DNA from: Prevotella sp.
Lineage (GTDB): Bacteria; Bacteroidota; Bacteroidia; Bacteroidales; Bacteroidaceae
Reading direction: 5' to 3'
Assembly: GCA_017430675.1 (NCBI GenBank)
Contig: JAFRMM010000227.1
Location: 1-45,585, forward strand
Length of the DNA: 45,585 nt
The translations under genes and the position numbers were made by a program. A model generated the notes under the pieces. The model did no database searches. It was not told the DNA's origin and was given only the letters and a program-made list of their open reading frames with translations. Each line of letters begins with the position of its first letter. Position 1 is the stretch's first letter. Shown in pieces: positions 30,918 to 40,420 of this stretch.

Positions 30918-32942
30918 ATGAAAACGAAACTGATTCTTTTATCAAGTCTGTTCATGGCAGGGACCGCCATGGGACAGACACTTTCCACAGGTATCGATCC
31001 TGCGAACATGGACACTTCCGTACGTCCTGGCGATGACTTCTACCAGTATGCCGCTGGCGGATGGATGAGTACACACCCCCTCGATGACGAGCACACCGAC
31101 AACGGTGCCTTCACCGACCTGTATGACGAGAACCAGAAGCGCATCCAGGACCTGATCCTCCAGTTTGCCAACACTCCTCAGGAGAAGGGCTCGCTCGGAC
31201 AGAAGATCGGCTCACTCTACAACCTGATGATGGACAGCGTGCGCCTGAACCGTGAGGGCTGGGCTCCGCTGAAGCCGACGCTCGACCGCATCGCCGCCAT
31301 CAAGGACCGCAAGGAGTACCAACTCGTGACAGCCCAGATCGACCGCATGGGTGAAGGGACGATGATGTACAGCATCGGCGTGGGTGCTGACCAGCGGAAT
31401 GCCGAGATGAACATCGTCAGCGTAGGTCAGGGCGGACTCGGACTGGGACTGCGCGACTACTATTTCAACGACGATCCACAGACCACCCGTGTGCGTGAGG
31501 CCTACAAAACCTATCTGAAGAACCTCTTCATGCTTGTAGGCAATGACTCCACAACGGCCCAGAAGAAGATGGAGGCCGTGATGGCCATCGAGAACCGTAT
31601 CGCACACGCCAGTTACGGCATGGTGGAACTGAGGGATGTCGATAAGAACTACCACAAGATGTCGTACAACCAACTCGTGTTGGACTTCCCTGGCATCGAC
31701 TGGGGCAATGTGTTCCTCGCCTCGGGATTCCCCACCTTCAACTATGTGGATGTGGGTCAGCCTGAGCCTATCCACGAGGTGGAGAAGATTCTCGCAGCGG
31801 CCGACCTCGAAGACCTGAAGACCTACGCCGAGATCAAGGTGATATCAGGCGCAGCCAGTCAGTTGAGCGACGACTTCCGTGCCGAGGCCTTCAAACTGAA
31901 CAGCGTGATGAGTGGTGTACAGCAGGACCGTCCCCGTTGGAAGCGTGCTGTATCGCTCGTCAGTGGTGTGATGGGTGAGGCCATCGGCAAACTCTATGTG
32001 GAGAAATACTTCCCCGAGTCGAGCAAGCAACGCATGCTGAAACTGGTGGGCAACCTGCAGACAGCCCTGGCACAGCGCATCGACGAGGCCCAGTGGATGG
32101 GCGCAGAGACCAAGGAACAGGCCAAGGACAAACTCGCCAACTTCATCGTGAAGATCGGCTATCCCGACAAGTGGAAGGACTACAGCGGACTGCAGGTCAA
32201 CGACAGCCTGTCGCTCTACGAGAACCTGGGCATCATCTCTGAGTTCAAACTGCTGGATGCGCTGAACCGCAAGGTGAACAAACCCGTGGATAAGAGTGAG
32301 TGGCACATGACACCGCAGACGGTGAACGCCTACTATAACCCGACGACCAACGAGATCTGCTTCCCCGCCGCCATCCTGCAGCCACCGTTCTTCGATCCTA
32401 CAGCCGACGATGCTGCCAACTACGGTGCCATCGGTGGTGTGATTGGCCATGAGATGAGCCACGGCTTCGATGATCAGGGTTCACAGTTCGATAAGACTGG
32501 CAACCAGCGTAACTGGTGGACAGAGGCCGACAAGAAGAACTACGAACAGCGCACGAAGGTGCTCGAGGAGTCGTTCAGCAAATTCGAGGCCGTGCCTGGC
32601 ACGTTCATCAACGGTAAGCAGACGCTGGGTGAGAACATCGGTGACAACGGTGGTCTGAACATCGCCTTCCGCGCCTTCCAGAACGCCATGAAGGAGAATC
32701 CTCTGACGACTGCCGACGGTTTTACGCCTGAGCAGCGCTTCTTCCTGAGTTGGGCTCGCGTCTGGGCCAGCAACATGCGTCCGGAGTATATGGCTTATCT
32801 GGTGACGGCCGATGTACACTCGCCCAACAAGGCCCGTGTGAATGCAGCCCTGCCCCATATCAACGCCTGGTACGACGCCTTCGGCATCAAGAAGGGCAAC
32901 AAACTCTTCATTCCGAAGAAACAGCGCGCACAGATCTGGTAA
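30918..32942 (+). CDS. Secreted M13-family metallopeptidase (neprilysin/PepO-like)
   Basis: 674 aa. A signal peptide (MKTKLILLSSLFMAGTAMGQ) is followed by the M13 N-terminal domain (VRPGDDFYQYAAGGWM) and the catalytic domain with VIGHEMSHGFDD (zinc His511 and His515, catalytic Glu512), ENIGDNGGLNIA carrying the third zinc ligand, and NAYYNPTTNEICFPAAILQP for substrate backbone binding. Length and motifs are complete. It should act in the periplasm or outside the cell on oligopeptides. It is a single-gene unit closed by a bidirectional terminator. Confidence 0.96.
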   Translation: MKTKLILLSSLFMAGTAMGQTLSTGIDPANMDTSVRPGDDFYQYAAGGWMSTHPLDDEHTDNGAFTDLYDENQKRIQDLILQFANTPQEKGSLGQKIGSLYNLMMDSVRLNREGWAPLKPTLDRIAAIKDRKEYQLVTAQIDRMGEGTMMYSIGVGADQRNAEMNIVSVGQGGLGLGLRDYYFNDDPQTTRVREAYKTYLKNLFMLVGNDSTTAQKKMEAVMAIENRIAHASYGMVELRDVDKNYHKMSYNQLVLDFPGIDWGNVFLASGFPTFNYVDVGQPEPIHEVEKILAAADLEDLKTYAEIKVISGAASQLSDDFRAEAFKLNSVMSGVQQDRPRWKRAVSLVSGVMGEAIGKLYVEKYFPESSKQRMLKLVGNLQTALAQRIDEAQWMGAETKEQAKDKLANFIVKIGYPDKWKDYSGLQVNDSLSLYENLGIISEFKLLDALNRKVNKPVDKSEWHMTPQTVNAYYNPTTNEICFPAAILQPPFFDPTADDAANYGAIGGVIGHEMSHGFDDQGSQFDKTGNQRNWWTEADKKNYEQRTKVLEESFSKFEAVPGTFINGKQTLGENIGDNGGLNIAFRAFQNAMKENPLTTADGFTPEQRFFLSWARVWASNMRPEYMAYLVTADVHSPNKARVNAALPHINAWYDAFGIKKGNKLFIPKKQRAQIW

Positions 32943-32947
32943 AACAA

Positions 32948-32980
32948 AATCGCCTCCCAAATCCATCGGGAGGCGATTTC
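32948..32980. terminator. Bidirectional terminator between convergent genes
   Basis: AAATCGCCTCCC (32948-32959) and GGGAGGCGATTT (32969-32980), a perfect 12-bp stem with A-rich left and T-rich right edges, serving both the M13 gene (plus) and the glycosyltransferase gene (minus) that ends 4 bases further on. Confidence 0.9.
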
Positions 32981-32983
32981 ATT

Positions 32984-34627
32984 TTATTGGTTGTTAATCT
33001 TGTAGAGTTTTCCGCCCATCTTCTCCACCGTGCCCTTCTCAGAGAGTTCGTCGAGCACATGCCACACACCATAATGATCAGGGGCGGCCAGGACATATTT
33101 CTCTCCTTCTCCAAATTCCCTCGAAAGACTCTTCAGCCAGGCGGAGACATGCGGAGCGTCATTCTCCTCACCTGCCAGGAACACACGCCAGAAGTGGATA
33201 TCGCGCCCCTCGCCTGAAATGGTGAAACGATAACGTTTCGGCATGTTATCCAACTTACTGAAGTGGTATCCCTCCCCAAGATACTCAGAGGAAGGAGGTG
33301 CCGAGACACCATATTCGAACGTCAGGACATTACACGTCCCTGCATGATCAAGTGCCTCCTTCCGTTCCTTCCGCCACTGCTCGATATAGGCCTTGATAGA
33401 ATGGATATACCATGAGTAAAACAGATGACCGGAAACCAGCATGTATTCATCACCCGTCAACAACTGGCGCCCTGCTCCTAATCCCAAGACCATGTCATGA
33501 CCAGCGACCTGAACGGAACCGAAAGGCACGGCAATGCCGACGTTATAGAATTCACTGTTATATACCCACGGACAGTCCTGACGGTTTGGTCTGACAGAAA
33601 TCGTCAGATAGAGCACAGCCACTGCGATACCAGCCCATTTCAGGACAGGCCGACTACGAAGCACCTGTACCAACCATGCCAGTGCCCTGGCACCCGCCAT
33701 AATGGCAAAGGGTGCACAATACAGGAAATGCTTGGAGGCATTACCCATCTCTGCATAAAAGAGATGCACGGACACGAGGGGGAATACGATCAGGAAAAAC
33801 TCGCGCCATAGTTTCTTCTTGCCAACGACGTAAAGGCCAAGGGGCAATAAAACAACGTAGGTCAGGGAATAAAAGCCGAAGATGGCCTTCAACGTCTGTC
33901 CCGCTGTGATGATATGACTCCACCGTTCATAGCCGTTGAATGTGGAGAGGGCATCGGCTCCGATCAGCCAGAAGAGAGGCAGGGAGATGACGATCACTGC
34001 CACACCAAAGATAGCCGAGAGGATGATACTCTGCTTGAACGACTTTCCTTCGTAAAAGAACAACGGCAGAATCACAGGATACACGATGACGGCATCCAAA
34101 CGGAACAGAAGCGCAACAACCAACAGCAATACGGACTGCCAGTAGCGCTGACGGCCTATCAGCATATAGGCCCATATCAAGAGAGCCGCCGATGGTATGG
34201 CCGTATTGGCATAGACGGCAATGGCATACATCTCTGGCAGGAGCATGGCAGCCACCAGGATCACCGTCTTGCTCTCCTTCGTGACATGTTTCGCAAACGA
34301 GATACAGCCCAAGAGGAAAGCCAGACTGAAGAGGGCCGTGATGATGCTATAGATCTGCTCACAGGAGAGGAATGGCAACAGGTACTTCAGGCTCACCACC
34401 AGGATCGTGGTAAGCGGCTGCATGCGGTATTCGTATGAATAAACTGGCGGAAGCGTCCATCCCTCACGATACAGGATGTCGCAGCCAAGCGTGATTTCCT
34501 GTCCATCAGGCTCATAGCACTGAAGGGGAAATACACCGATACACGTCCACAGCACAAACAGTATCAACAGCACTGGGTACGGATGTCTGCGGACAGCATT
34601 CCAAACAGTTGAAAGCAGATTGCTCAT
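32984..34627 (-). CDS. Multi-pass membrane glycosyltransferase-like protein
   Basis: 547 aa with about ten to eleven hydrophobic helices in the first 350 residues and a soluble C-terminal domain of about 190 residues. The first loop contains CYEPDGQEITLGCDILYREG with acidic residues where GT-C enzymes keep their catalytic Asp/Glu, and a later loop has RMQPLTTILV. This fits a GT39/ArnT-like lipid-dependent sugar transferase, but the motifs are weak. It lies 18 bases downstream of dsbD on the same strand, so it could share that transcript. I do not recognise a specific subfamily. Confidence 0.65.
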   Translation of the reverse strand: MSNLLSTVWNAVRRHPYPVLLILFVLWTCIGVFPLQCYEPDGQEITLGCDILYREGWTLPPVYSYEYRMQPLTTILVVSLKYLLPFLSCEQIYSIITALFSLAFLLGCISFAKHVTKESKTVILVAAMLLPEMYAIAVYANTAIPSAALLIWAYMLIGRQRYWQSVLLLVVALLFRLDAVIVYPVILPLFFYEGKSFKQSIILSAIFGVAVIVISLPLFWLIGADALSTFNGYERWSHIITAGQTLKAIFGFYSLTYVVLLPLGLYVVGKKKLWREFFLIVFPLVSVHLFYAEMGNASKHFLYCAPFAIMAGARALAWLVQVLRSRPVLKWAGIAVAVLYLTISVRPNRQDCPWVYNSEFYNVGIAVPFGSVQVAGHDMVLGLGAGRQLLTGDEYMLVSGHLFYSWYIHSIKAYIEQWRKERKEALDHAGTCNVLTFEYGVSAPPSSEYLGEGYHFSKLDNMPKRYRFTISGEGRDIHFWRVFLAGEENDAPHVSAWLKSLSREFGEGEKYVLAAPDHYGVWHVLDELSEKGTVEKMGGKLYKINNQ

Positions 34628-34645
34628 ATTCTATCTATTCTTCAA

Positions 34646-36760
34646 TTATTTCTGATAGTTCTTCAAGCCCTGGTTCAGGAATTCGATATACTGGGAGATG
34701 TCCTCATCATAGGCACGGCTGCCACTGAGGGGACGGCCATCATTGTCGAGCAGCACATAGAAGGGCTGGGCATTGGCGCCGAACTTCACCCGCTGCAGGT
34801 AACTCCATTTATCGCCGACAGTGCGCAGGGTGCGCGTCTGCCCGTTCTCCATCACCTCCAACGGCTCAGGCAGGGCTGTCTTGTCATCGACATAAAGCGA
34901 GATGAGCACGTATTTGTTGTTCAGGATGTCAGCCACCTGGGCATCGCTCCATACGGCAGCCTCCATCTTCCGGCAGTTCACACAACCAAAACCCGTGAAG
35001 TCGATGATGACGGGTTTCCCTTCTGCCTTGGCAGCAGCCATACCCAGTTCGTAGTCCTTGTATCTGGCCTCCGTGACGATCTTTTGAAGATTGAAGTCCT
35101 GCGTGTTCATGGGTGGCGAGAAAGCACTGATGGCCTTCAGTGGTGCGCCCCACAGTCCAGGAACCATATAGACCGCAAAGGCCAGCGAGACCAGCGCCAG
35201 GAAGAACTGCGGCACATTCGTGCGGTGCCCCTCCTCATCGTGGGAGAATTTCAGCCAACCCAGCAGATAGGCACCCAGCAGTCCGAAGATCACGATCCAC
35301 AGCGACAGGAACACCTCACGGTCAAGGATATGCCAGCCGTAGGCGAGATCGGCCACAGAGAGGAACTTCAGGGCGAAAGCCAGTTCGATGAAGCCCAGCG
35401 TCACCTTGATGACATTCATCCAACCGCCTGACTTCGGAGCCTGTTTCAGCAACGAGGGGAACAGGGCGAAAAGCGTGAAGGGTATCGCCAGTGCGATGGC
35501 AAAGCCCAACATGCCGATGGTAGGTGCCAGGATACTGCCTTGCGTAGAAACGGCCACCAACAGGAAGCCGATGATAGGACCTGTGCAGGAGAACGACACC
35601 AGTGCCAGCGTGAAGGCCATCAGGAAAATGGAGAGCAGTCCGGTGGTATTGCCCGACTTCTCATCTATCTTATTCGACCACGAGGAAGGCAGTGTCATCT
35701 CAAATGCGCCAAAGAATGAAGCCGCAAATATAACCAGCAAGAGGCAGAAGAAGATGTTAAATACCGCATTCGTCGCCAAGGCATTCAGCGCACTGGCCCC
35801 AAAGAGCAGCGTCACCGCCAGTCCCAAGAGCACATAGATCACCACGATGCTCAGTCCGTAGGTCGTGGCCTCACGGATGGCCTTCGCACGATCCTTGTTT
35901 CTTTTCAGGAAGAAACTCACCGTCATGGGGATAATCGGCCACACGCAGGGTGTAAAGAGGGCGATGAAGCCACCCAACAGTCCTTCGAGGAAGATCAGCC
36001 ACCAAGACATACCCTCCGTACTCCCCTCTTCGCCATGATAGGCCTGTAGTTCCCTGACGACGGGCTGCCAGAGTTGTTGCGTCTCTGATTCGGAAGTCTG
36101 GGCACGGTCAACTGTCAAGGAGTCTGCAGGAGCCGCTATTGGCTGTTCTGGCATAACAGGTTCAGAAGGTTTTTCACCTGGATGATCAGGCATCTGAGCA
36201 TCATCTGGCCTGGGTGGCATCTGACCGTTCATCCCTCCTGGCGGCGGCCCGGGGAAATCGCCATCCATACCCCCTGGAGGCGGGGGCATCCTGCCATCCC
36301 TCCCTTCAGGAGCCTTGCCTTTCGCTTTCAGAGGCACCTCCGACGGCGGCAGACAACTCTGGTCGTTACATGCGCCATACTCCAGATAACAGTCGATATC
36401 ATAGTCGGGTCTGATGAAACGTACCTTCTGCACAAACGTCACGCTCCCCTCAAAGTAGCGCAGGTCCATTTCGAACAACTTGTCATACTGCTTCAACTCC
36501 TTGCCACGAGCCTGTAGTTTCCCGACAGTCTCCACACCCTCCATCTTCACGGCGTTAAATGTGGCGGAAGTCGGCCCGTTATTACCTAAACCTGTTGAAT
36601 ACACATGCCAGCCTGGATCGATAGTGGCACTGAAAACGATTTCCCCCTCACCGCCTTTCAACGTCTTTAATTCCGACTTGAAATGCACAGGCGACTGAAT
36701 CTGTGCCTGAACTACAAGCACAGGCAAAAGCACCCATAAAACAAAAAAGACTCTTTTCAT
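34646..36760 (-). CDS. dsbD: Thiol:disulfide interchange protein DsbD-like, with Met/Gly/Pro-rich linker
   Basis: 704 aa. Signal peptide 1-20; periplasmic alpha-like domain with the Cys pair in GACNDQSCLPP (131 and 136); a linker at about 150-212 rich in Pro, Gly and Met (PPPPGGMDGDFPGPPPGGM and similar); the membrane domain with Cys272 in FTPCVWPI and Cys392 in SFSCTGPI; and a C-terminal thioredoxin-like domain with CVNC at 593-596. Electrons pass from cytoplasmic thioredoxin across the membrane to periplasmic thiols. All six cysteines needed are present. The start is only 5 bases after the promoter box, so the mRNA is nearly leaderless. The linker is unusual; compare LytS at 37515. Confidence 0.94.
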   Translation of the reverse strand: MKRVFFVLWVLLPVLVVQAQIQSPVHFKSELKTLKGGEGEIVFSATIDPGWHVYSTGLGNNGPTSATFNAVKMEGVETVGKLQARGKELKQYDKLFEMDLRYFEGSVTFVQKVRFIRPDYDIDCYLEYGACNDQSCLPPSEVPLKAKGKAPEGRDGRMPPPPGGMDGDFPGPPPGGMNGQMPPRPDDAQMPDHPGEKPSEPVMPEQPIAAPADSLTVDRAQTSESETQQLWQPVVRELQAYHGEEGSTEGMSWWLIFLEGLLGGFIALFTPCVWPIIPMTVSFFLKRNKDRAKAIREATTYGLSIVVIYVLLGLAVTLLFGASALNALATNAVFNIFFCLLLVIFAASFFGAFEMTLPSSWSNKIDEKSGNTTGLLSIFLMAFTLALVSFSCTGPIIGFLLVAVSTQGSILAPTIGMLGFAIALAIPFTLFALFPSLLKQAPKSGGWMNVIKVTLGFIELAFALKFLSVADLAYGWHILDREVFLSLWIVIFGLLGAYLLGWLKFSHDEEGHRTNVPQFFLALVSLAFAVYMVPGLWGAPLKAISAFSPPMNTQDFNLQKIVTEARYKDYELGMAAAKAEGKPVIIDFTGFGCVNCRKMEAAVWSDAQVADILNNKYVLISLYVDDKTALPEPLEVMENGQTRTLRTVGDKWSYLQRVKFGANAQPFYVLLDNDGRPLSGSRAYDEDISQYIEFLNQGLKNYQK

Positions 36761-36765
36761 AGGTG

Positions 36766-36773
36766 CAAAGGTA
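36766..36773 (-). promoter_or_regulatory. dsbD promoter -7 box; near-leaderless start
   Basis: TACCTTTG on the minus strand, with the dsbD ATG 5 bases downstream. The signal peptide starts exactly at that ATG, so the start cannot be moved downstream. Confidence 0.7.
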
Positions 36774-36795
36774 CGAAAAAAAATTAGATTCCAGT

Positions 36796-37518
36796 CTATT
36801 TTCCCAGGAATTTCGTATTCAGGTAGTCGTTGAAGGCCTCCTTATAGTTGTCACCGATGGGCAGGTAGGTGTCGGCATCCATAATGACACGGTTCTTATT
36901 CACCTCCTGGACTTGTTTCAGGTTGATAATATACGAACGGTGGATGCGCATGAAGTAAGAAGGCAGGTATTCCTCCATCTTCTTCATGGAGAGGAGGGTG
37001 ATGACGGGCTTCGGCTGGCTCTTCAGGTGTATTTTCAGATATTCGCTCATGCCCTCGATATAACGGATATCGCTGATGGCGACTTTTAGCACCTTGTAGT
37101 CAGTCTTCACGAAGATCGTGTCATCATCGCTGGAAGGATGATCCACTTCCATGTTAGGTGGGGTAGATAGTCTTTCCTGCAGACGGTTTGCAGCACGGCG
37201 GAAGTCATCCAGTCCGAAAGGCTTCAGCAGATAATCGACGGCATTCACCTTGAATCCTTCGACAGCATATTCCGAGTAGGCGGTAGTGAATACGACAAGT
37301 GGCGGAGCGGCCAGAGACTTCACAAAATCCATGCCGTTGAGGTCGGGCATGTTGATGTCACAGAAAATGGCGTCAACCGTCTCATTGTTAAGGATCTCCT
37401 TGGCTTCCAACGCGCTTTGGCATTCTCCTGCCAGTTCGAGGAAAGGAACTTTTCTGATGTATGTGGCGAGTTGCTGGAGTGCCAGAGGCTCGTCATCAAT
37501 GGCTAATACTTTGATCAT
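36796..37518 (-). CDS. LytTR-family response regulator
   Basis: 240 aa. The receiver domain has the acidic pair IDDE (8-10), the phosphorylated Asp54 in FCDINMPDLNG and Lys in KPFGLDDF; the LytTR DNA-binding domain covers about 135-237 (VKTDYKVLKVAISDIRYIEG, MRIHRSYIINLKQVQEV). It is the partner of the sensor kinase immediately upstream, whose stop overlaps its start by 4 bases. LytTR regulators in this group often control surface or stress genes; the target is not visible here, though neighbouring promoters are candidates. Confidence 0.95.
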   Translation of the reverse strand: MIKVLAIDDEPLALQQLATYIRKVPFLELAGECQSALEAKEILNNETVDAIFCDINMPDLNGMDFVKSLAAPPLVVFTTAYSEYAVEGFKVNAVDYLLKPFGLDDFRRAANRLQERLSTPPNMEVDHPSSDDDTIFVKTDYKVLKVAISDIRYIEGMSEYLKIHLKSQPKPVITLLSMKKMEEYLPSYFMRIHRSYIINLKQVQEVNKNRVIMDADTYLPIGDNYKEAFNDYLNTKFLGK

Positions 37519-38717
37519 AGTGGTATCGTTAGTGTAACTGTATATGTATCAGGTTCGTCCTGAATATTGAGCGAGTACCGTTGCCCGTAGATAAGATCCA
37601 GACGCTGCTTTACATTAGTGAGTCCTATCCCACCGTGCTTGTCTTCATCCTTGGGAATACGGCTGTTGGCACAGGTGAAAGTCAGTTTCGCGTCCTCGAT
37701 ACTGATTCTGATGTCAATGAATGAAGCCTGACGGTAGGTCACGCCATGCTTGAAGGCGTTCTCGACGAAGGTAATGAAAATCAGGGGAGGAACCTCCTTG
37801 CCGGGCAAAGAACCGGGCACCTCTACGGTAATGAGTACCTTATCGGTATAGCGCAGTTTCATCAGTGTGATATAGTTCTGCAGGAACGCTATCTCCTTAT
37901 CAAGAGGCACACTGGTCTTGCTACCCTCATAGAGCACGAAACGCATCATCTTGGAGAGTTCAAGGATGGTCTGCTTGGCGTTTTCGGGATCTATATCGAC
38001 AAGGGCATGGATATTATTCAGCGTGTTCATCAGGAAATGGGGGTTGATCTGGTATTTCAGATACTCCAGTTGCTGCTCAAGGTTCTGTCTCTCTAATTCT
38101 GCAAGTTGTTTCTGGTCACTGCGCTGCTTGAAATAGAGTTTCACGCCGAGATTCATGCCAAGCATCAGCACAAGGATGACGAGGGTGATAATATCGTGCT
38201 GCCCCATGATCACAGGGGGGTGGTCGTCCTTGGGACCCGGCTTCATTGACTCATCCATTGGACCTGGCTTCATCGGCTCATCCATTGGACCTGGCATCAT
38301 GTTCTCTCCCATACGACCGGGAGGACCATCACGGAAATCTCGTGGAGGCAGAGGTGGTCTGTTATTGTTGTCGCCTCTCATCTCGTGAAGGGGTTCACCT
38401 CCGCGGATAGTCGGACGATGGTTGCATTGATAGACCTGAAAGATCACCATGATGACCAAGGCAAGAGAGAAATATGCTATTTTCCGCTGCTGGTAAATGA
38501 GCATCGGTGCCAGCAGATGGTTATGAATGAGGAATACGACAAAGAAGAGGGCGAACTGCTTCCACACAGTGGTAATCTCACTCCAGTCGAAGGCAATACC
38601 GGTATTGGCGGTTCGAATGGCGAGACTCAACACGGGGGCCATGAACAACAATGTCCACAGCGCGATGTAGATAATGGTCTCCTGCCTATGTTCTTTCCTG
38701 AATGACACTTTCCCCAT
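37515..38717 (-). CDS. LytS/YehU-type sensor histidine kinase with Met/Pro-rich extracytoplasmic loop
   Basis: 400 aa. Four transmembrane helices: about 15-34, 55-73, 78-97 and 173-194. Between the third and the fourth lies an outside loop (98-172) rich in Pro, Gly, Met and Asp, with the tandem unit GPMDEPMKPGPMDESMKP. The cytoplasmic part is a His_kinase domain with the phosphorylated His227 in YQINPHFLMNTLNNIH and an ATP lid (ENAFKHGV, GGIGLTNVKQRL). The Met-rich loop could sense metal ions such as copper, or be a flexible spacer. It is transcribed with its response regulator from the box at 38732-38739. Confidence 0.93.
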   Translation of the reverse strand: MGKVSFRKEHRQETIIYIALWTLLFMAPVLSLAIRTANTGIAFDWSEITTVWKQFALFFVVFLIHNHLLAPMLIYQQRKIAYFSLALVIMVIFQVYQCNHRPTIRGGEPLHEMRGDNNNRPPLPPRDFRDGPPGRMGENMMPGPMDEPMKPGPMDESMKPGPKDDHPPVIMGQHDIITLVILVLMLGMNLGVKLYFKQRSDQKQLAELERQNLEQQLEYLKYQINPHFLMNTLNNIHALVDIDPENAKQTILELSKMMRFVLYEGSKTSVPLDKEIAFLQNYITLMKLRYTDKVLITVEVPGSLPGKEVPPLIFITFVENAFKHGVTYRQASFIDIRISIEDAKLTFTCANSRIPKDEDKHGGIGLTNVKQRLDLIYGQRYSLNIQDEPDTYTVTLTIPL

Positions 38718-38731
38718 TGACTAATGATGCG

Positions 38732-38739
38732 CAAAGGTA
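38732..38739 (-). promoter_or_regulatory. Promoter -7 box for the LytS-LytT operon
   Basis: TACCTTTG on the minus strand, 14 bases before the start codon. Confidence 0.65.
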
Positions 38740-38752
38740 AGTAAATGAAAAA

Positions 38753-38785
38753 AACGGGGCAAATTCATTCAACGAACGCCCCGTT
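38753..38785 (-). terminator. Terminator of the Cthe_2159-like gene
   Basis: AACGGGGC (38753-38760) and GCCCCGTT (38778-38785); on the minus strand the stem is followed by a run of seven T. It closes the operon that starts at 40353, just upstream of the LytS promoter. Confidence 0.85.
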
Positions 38786-38800
38786 TTAATCTGTAAACGG

Positions 38801-39778
38801 CTATTTCACGAGAACTTTCTGGGTCTGCCCTGCTCTCCTGATGATATAAATGCCCTTCGACAACTGGCTGTCCGACACCTGACGGCCATGAAGGTCGTAG
38901 ATGGCATCAGCCTCCGTCGTCGGCACGGAAACGGCACTGATAGCCGTCGTCGCATTCTGCAGGACGTTCGTCAGGTCGTAGTTCTGGGTTCCACCTGTAT
39001 AAGTGATCGTACCATCGGTCTTGATAGCCTTGTCGCCCACATTGTTAATGGTCAGCGTACCGTCTGTCATGTAAAAGTTGCCTGTGTCCTCATCCTCGTC
39101 ATCTGAGCCGGCAGTGGGAGTCTCGCCTTTCAGTTCCACCTGAATGCCGTCGTCCTCCACATCGCTGATGTTCACGACACCACTGGTCATACGGAAGTAC
39201 TGCTGACAGTGGATTCCGTCCTTCTTGGCACCCTTCACGTTGATGGTGCAGTTCTTAAGTTCAACATACTCCTTACTATAGATGGCATGACGGATATTGC
39301 TTACCACGTTCAGCGTGCCCTTTCCCACGAACTCGGTATGGCCCTTGACATGGATACAACCCTTCGACTCCGTATCAGTAGTGCCGTCGGCCAACGTGCT
39401 TTCCGTCCCGTTCACCATACTGATCTTAATGCGCTTGCCGTCCTTGATATGGATGGCTGTGCTGTCAGGATTAGTCAGTGTCAGACCGTTCAGTTGAATG
39501 GTGGCCTTGTAATCACCAACGAAATAGAATTCTCCATTACTACTGGTGCCAGAGAGATTGTAGATGATCTCACCTGGATTATCGGCAGAGGTGGATGACT
39601 GCACCAGACTGACGTGAGAGGATGAGCCACTTGAACACGTCACGTAACTACTCACCTCATCAGGAATGGATACCTCAGCAGTGGTGCCGTCATAAACGAC
39701 GGTCACCACATAACTGGTGGCTGCGCCTGCTGTGATACAACACAGCATGGCAGCCAGCGTCAGTAAGACTTTTCTCAT
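38801..39778 (-). CDS. Cthe_2159-family surface beta-helix protein with sorting-like tail
   Basis: 325 aa. Signal peptide 1-20 (LLTLAAMLCCITAGAA). The main part is a repetitive beta-solenoid with polysaccharide-lyase-like turns (IQLNGLTLTNPDSTAIHIKD, KGCIHVKGHTEFVGKGTLNV, KKDGIHCQQYFRMTSGVVNI, EDDGIQVELKG), as in the carbohydrate-binding Cthe_2159 family. The C-terminal 30 residues (IYDLHGRQVSDSQLSKGIYI then RRAGQTQKVLVK) resemble the tails of proteins exported by type IX secretion or anchored at the surface. Its start overlaps the lipoprotein stop by 4 bases. Confidence 0.85.
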   Translation of the reverse strand: MRKVLLTLAAMLCCITAGAATSYVVTVVYDGTTAEVSIPDEVSSYVTCSSGSSSHVSLVQSSTSADNPGEIIYNLSGTSSNGEFYFVGDYKATIQLNGLTLTNPDSTAIHIKDGKRIKISMVNGTESTLADGTTDTESKGCIHVKGHTEFVGKGTLNVVSNIRHAIYSKEYVELKNCTINVKGAKKDGIHCQQYFRMTSGVVNISDVEDDGIQVELKGETPTAGSDDEDEDTGNFYMTDGTLTINNVGDKAIKTDGTITYTGGTQNYDLTNVLQNATTAISAVSVPTTEADAIYDLHGRQVSDSQLSKGIYIIRRAGQTQKVLVK

Positions 39779-40353
39779 TTCGCACCAATTGCACTCTTAG
39801 CCTTGTCTGCAGCAGCGTCGATGGCATCGCTGGTCTTCTCCTTGGCTGCATCCTTGATCTCGTTGGCCTTATCCGTCACTGCATCCTTGGCATCCTCGGC
39901 AGCACCAACAACGGCATCCTTGGCAGCCTCGCCGGCATTGCTGATACCCTCAACGGCTGAACTCAGGCCACTGACGATAGCGTCGGCTGGAGCGGCAGTC
40001 AAAGCGGTGATAGCAGAGTTAATGGTCTCGTTGTCACCCACGAACTCCTTGATCTTATCGGCATTCTCCTTCAGGAAGTCCTGAACCTTGGCAACATACT
40101 CCTTGGCAACCTCAGGATTGGTAGCGAGAATCTCCTTGATCTTCTCCTGTACGGAGGCAAGCACCTCCTGGAACTTGTTGGCATCCTTGGCCTCAATCTG
40201 CTCTGTCAGGGCATTGATAGTAGCAGCAGCCTCGTCGTCTGCATTGATAGTTACAACTGAGTCGTTATTCTCAGCGGGAGCCTGGTTCTTGTTACCACAT
40301 GAAGTGAAACCGATGGCGATCATGGCCATCACTGCAAATAATACCTTTTTCAT
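39775..40353 (-). CDS. Alanine-rich helical lipoprotein (LEA-like repeats)
   Basis: 192 aa. The signal peptide ends in a lipobox (FTSC, Cys19). Beyond it the protein is almost entirely helix-forming: after residue 130 there are imperfect 11-residue repeats rich in Ala, Lys, Asp (AKDAVVGAAEDAKDAVTDKA, IKDAAKEKTSDAIDAAADKA). Such late-embryogenesis-abundant-like repeats occur in envelope stress proteins that are unfolded until dried or bound to a membrane. The function here is unknown. It is translated just upstream of the surface beta-helix protein. Confidence 0.8.
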   Translation of the reverse strand: MKKVLFAVMAMIAIGFTSCGNKNQAPAENNDSVVTINADDEAAATINALTEQIEAKDANKFQEVLASVQEKIKEILATNPEVAKEYVAKVQDFLKENADKIKEFVGDNETINSAITALTAAPADAIVSGLSSAVEGISNAGEAAKDAVVGAAEDAKDAVTDKANEIKDAAKEKTSDAIDAAADKAKSAIGAK

Positions 40354-40420
40354 AATGTTTTCTTTTTAGTTGTTAAACAATTATATCTATCTCTTTTTTA
40401 TACATATTGATTTTCGGCAA

